Made by a program: the position numbers and the translations under genes
Notes under the pieces: generated by a model
Databases searched by the model: none
What the model was told of the DNA's origin: nothing
The model's input: the letters and a program-made list of their open reading frames with translations, nothing else
Source of the DNA: Flavobacterium litorale
GTDB taxonomy: Bacteria > Bacteroidota > Bacteroidia > Flavobacteriales > Flavobacteriaceae
Assembly (NCBI RefSeq): GCF_019613795.1
Contig: NZ_CP080429.1
Span: 649,501-713,500 of the forward strand
Direction of reading: 5' to 3'
DNA: 64,000 bases
In this document: positions 61,427 through 64,000 of the stretch, one piece after another
Numbering within the stretch: position 1 is the first letter of the stretch
Layout: every line of letters starts with the position of its first letter

Positions 61427-62081
61427 TTGTAATTTTTTTTAATTTATAATACGTTGAATTCAATTGTTTATATAAACACTTTAAAATGTGAAAATTTTCA
61501 TTACAAATGAACTTCACGATTTTTAATCGTACAAACTAAATTTGTTAAAGTTTAAAAGGTTTAACATTGCATTAAAAACTGTTTAATATCGTATATTTAA
61601 ATTATAATTTAATATTTATCTTTTATATCTATAAATGAATTACTTCGGCGTACCGCCTCACAATAACAATAAGCATTACCTACTTAATAACACAATAAAA
61701 AACACCTGCAAGGTTTTAAAAACCTTGTAGGTATAATAACGAAGTAGAAGTAGTGACTAATACATTCTTACTATCAGTTCGAGCGCATTTGAGAACGTAA
61801 TAGATTACTTTGGCATACCGCATCGCAATGACAAAATGTATATTCTTATTGTATTCAAAAACACCTACGAGGTTTTAAAAACCTCGCAGGATACTACTCG
61901 TCATTGCGAGCGCAGTGTAATGCAGTGTAGCAATCTCAAAGCAGATTGCTTCGGCGTACCGCCTCACAACGACAAAGCGTACATTATTCTTATATGCAAA
62001 AACACCTGCAAGGTTTTAAAAACCTTGCAGGTGTAATACTATGTACTTTTTACTATTTGACTAATGCCTTTTGGCTATTGC
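61427..62081. repeat. repeat-rich gap with repeats A and B
   Basis: The 655 bases between the lipoprotein gene and pgi hold no gene. 61440-61620 is AT-rich (promoter region of the lipoprotein). Repeat A copies lie at 61704-61732, 61864-61891 and 62004-62032, the last two nearly perfect palindromes. Repeat B pieces lie at about 61638-61668, 61790-61834 and 61900-61974, alternating with A. Short frames within it are made only of repeat sequence. Confidence 0.7.
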
Positions 62082-63731
62082 CTATTTATTACGTTTGGCT
62101 AAAAAGGCTTTTAACAAGGCTGTTGTACTGCTATCGTGTGCTTTAACTTCGCCCGAATTAATTTCGCCTAAAATGGAGTTGGCTAATTGCTTGCCTAGCT
62201 CTACGCCCCATTGGTCATAACTAAATATATTCCAGATAACACCTTGTACAAATATCTTGTGTTCGTACAATGCTACTAGTGCGCCTAATGCTTCTGGGGT
62301 TAGTTTATCTATTAATAGCGTGTTGGTAGGCTTGTTACCTCTAAACACTTTAAACGGACGTAAAAAGTCGGCTTGCTCGCCTGTTACGCCTTTTGCATCA
62401 AATTCTGCCTGTACCTGTTCTTCGGTTTTACCGTTAAGTAGGGCTTCGGTTTGTGCAAAAAAGTTGGACATTAATTTATCGTGGTGGTCTTGCTTGCCGT
62501 GTAGTGGCTTAACAAAACCAATAAAATCGGTTGGGATGAGCTTTGTACCTTGATGAATTAACTGGAAAAACGCGTGTTGCGAGTTGGTGCCAGGTTCGCC
62601 CCAAATAATAGTACCCGTTTGGTAGTTTACGGGGTAACCATCGCGCCCTACGCTTTTACCGTTGCTCTCCATAATACCTTGTTGCAGGTACGGTGCTAGT
62701 TTTTGCAGGTATTGGGTATAGGGTATTAATGCCTCGCTTTCGGCACCAAAAAAGTTGTTGTACCAAATGCTAAGTAAACCGAGTACTACAGGTATATTCT
62801 GGTCGTGCGGTGCGGTGCGAAAATGCTCGTCCATGCTGTGTGCACCTTGCAGTAGTTTATCGAAGTTATCGTACCCTACTGCTAAGGCTATAGATAAGCC
62901 TACAGCACTCCATAACGAGAAACGACCACCAACCCAATCCCACATCGGGAAGATGTTTTCTTTATCAATACCAAACTCGGTAACGTTTTTTAGGTTGGTA
63001 CTTACCGCCACAAAATGCTTGGCTACATCGGTTTGCGTAGCGTGTTGCAAAAACCACTCTTTTGCCGTTGTAGCATTGCTTAGTGTTTCTTGCGTGGTAA
63101 AGGTTTTAGATACAATTACAAAAAGCGTAGTTTCGGGGTTTAACCCTTTAAGGCTTTCCATAACATGGTCGCCATCTACGTTAGAGATAAAACGTACGTC
63201 CAAATGGTTTTGGTAGTACGCTAATGCCTCGGTTACCATAGCAGGACCTAAGTCGGATCCGCCAATACCTATGTTTACCACATGGGTAAAGGCTTTGCCC
63301 GTATGCCCTTTCCTGTCGCCGTTAATTACGGCATCGGTAAATTGTTTTATGTTGTTTTTAACCGCGTGTACTTCGGGGATTACGTTTTGCCCATCTACCT
63401 GTACGTTTGCCGATGCTGGCGCGCGTAGTGCGGTGTGGAGTACTGCTCTGCCCTCTGTACGGTTAATAGCATCGCCCCCAAAATAGCTTTGTATTGCACC
63501 GCTAAGATCTACCTCCTTAGCTAAATCCTGCAACAAGTGGAGCGTTTTTTGGTTTACGATGTTTTTGGAATAGTCGACTAAAAAATCATTCCACTTAATG
63601 TGGAATTTTTCGCTTCGGTTGCCGTCTTCAGCAAACATATCTTGCATCGATGCGTATTGCATATCCGCAAAATGCGCCCTTAGTTCCTGCCACGCAACAG
63701 TACCTGAGGGATTGGTGTTTTGGAGTGCCAT
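62082..63731 (-). CDS. pgi: glucose-6-phosphate isomerase
   Basis: This 549-residue glycolytic isomerase interconverts glucose-6-phosphate and fructose-6-phosphate. Landmarks: [36 protein letters not shown], the signature [14 protein letters not shown] (with Arg), [12 protein letters not shown] with the active-site region, and [14 protein letters not shown] with the catalytic Lys near the end. Length and order are normal. It starts 2 bases after the stop of the upstream M23 peptidase gene, so the two are probably cotranscribed. Confidence 0.96.
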   Translation of the reverse strand: MALQNTNPSGTVAWQELRAHFADMQYASMQDMFAEDGNRSEKFHIKWNDFLVDYSKNIVNQKTLHLLQDLAKEVDLSGAIQSYFGGDAINRTEGRAVLHTALRAPASANVQVDGQNVIPEVHAVKNNIKQFTDAVINGDRKGHTGKAFTHVVNIGIGGSDLGPAMVTEALAYYQNHLDVRFISNVDGDHVMESLKGLNPETTLFVIVSKTFTTQETLSNATTAKEWFLQHATQTDVAKHFVAVSTNLKNVTEFGIDKENIFPMWDWVGGRFSLWSAVGLSIALAVGYDNFDKLLQGAHSMDEHFRTAPHDQNIPVVLGLLSIWYNNFFGAESEALIPYTQYLQKLAPYLQQGIMESNGKSVGRDGYPVNYQTGTIIWGEPGTNSQHAFFQLIHQGTKLIPTDFIGFVKPLHGKQDHHDKLMSNFFAQTEALLNGKTEEQVQAEFDAKGVTGEQADFLRPFKVFRGNKPTNTLLIDKLTPEALGALVALYEHKIFVQGVIWNIFSYDQWGVELGKQLANSILGEINSGEVKAHDSSTTALLKAFLAKRNK

Positions 63732-63733
63732 AA

Positions 63734-64000
63734 TTACTTTTTAAATGTGATGTTAGAGATGCTGTCCAATTCCTTTTTTAACGGCTTCATGTGTTGCATA
63801 AATGCGGGTTTATATTTTTTAGCCATTGGCTTGGAACTTGGTAATTTTTGTTTGAGCGCATCTACCTGCACCCCATTTTTCCAGAAGCGGTAACACACGT
63901 GGGGTCCTGTTGCTAGCCCTGTGCTGCCTACAAGCCCTATTACGTCGCCTTGGTTTACGTACTGCCCCCTACGCACTTTTATTTTACTCATGTGTAGGTA
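63734..64000 (-). CDS. M23 family metallopeptidase, C-terminal end (partial)
   Basis: The frame is open to the window edge, and the codons before the first visible Met read YLH, so the gene starts outside. The fragment has the end of an LytM-type endopeptidase fold: [38 protein letters not shown]. In typical enzymes the last motif is GPHLHxE, with two His; here it is GPHVCYRF, so Cys replaces the second His, a zinc ligand. The C-terminal tail ([16 protein letters not shown]) extends beyond the fold. It should cut cell-wall peptides or act as a regulator. Confidence 0.85.
   Translation of the reverse strand, partial: YLHMSKIKVRRGQYVNQGDVIGLVGSTGLATGPHVCYRFWKNGVQVDALKQKLPSSKPMAKKYKPAFMQHMKPLKKELDSISNITFKK

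Noticed and set aside
61836..62146. Short plus-strand frames in the repeat-rich gap before pgi
   Set aside because: They consist of repeat A and B sequence only, with repeated peptide pieces (TYEVLKT, TCKVLKT) and no start signals.

Overview
The window looks like the chromosome of a Flavobacteriaceae member close to Flavobacterium. It is AT-rich. It encodes a T9SS-sorted surface protein, a type B succinate dehydrogenase with one long cytochrome b subunit, an IPExxxVDY protein, a YpdA-type bacillithiol reductase, a single-chain glycyl-tRNA synthetase and a TSP3-repeat OmpA. Its promoters fit the Bacteroidetes consensus (TTG, about 18-21 bases, TAnnTTTG). No rRNA, tRNA, transposase, integrase or phage gene was seen.

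Layout. 0-1.4 kb: end of a MATE exporter, then a lipoprotein with two tiny membrane proteins. 1.7-8.6 kb: dusB, a gene-free stretch holding a candidate structured RNA, a sorting-tail-like small protein with a 1064-residue T9SS cargo protein, and lepA. 8.7-17.5 kb: a pentapeptide-like membrane protein, thiL, an outer-membrane protein, glyS, comF-like, an Ig-like lipoprotein and a nitrilase. 17.6-27.1 kb: a VWA-DUF3883 protein, sdhCAB, a ChaN-like protein, aminopeptidase P and AbiH. 27.2-38.8 kb: an alpha/beta hydrolase, an AddB-like nuclease, a Fic module, ompA, kbl, an AddA-like helicase-nuclease and superoxide dismutase. 38.8-40.85 kb: a 2-kb gene-free array of nine repeated units. 40.9-43.8 kb: purF and a PfkB kinase. 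43.9-49.98 kb: an accessory island of lipoproteins and small membrane proteins. 49.98-64 kb: core genes (pyk, rnc, fabF, acpP, purN, rnhA, dinB, pgi and others), with a second lipoprotein plus small membrane protein pair at 60.5-61.4 kb.

The strongest unexplained structure is the array at 38,861-40,829. Each of nine units, at 211-265 bp spacing on the minus strand, has TTG-N18-21-TAnnTTTG (TAnnTTTA in the last), a conserved leader of about 45 nt with a G-rich stretch, and a terminator hairpin whose stem changes in a compensated way between units. Every unit predicts an RNA of 77-81 nt. I interpret this as a tandem family of small-RNA genes; this is inference from sequence only.

The second is the island between the PfkB kinase and pyk. 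Two gene groups start with a near-identical block of about 160 bp (terminator, promoter and lipoprotein signal peptide) followed by unrelated mature proteins. Downstream lie membrane proteins, an ORF without a start codon, and three tandem paralogous lipoproteins. This organisation resembles polymorphic toxin/immunity loci. Defence-type genes (AbiH, Fic, VWA-DUF3883) are scattered singly, and two families of dispersed palindromic repeats occupy many intergenic gaps.
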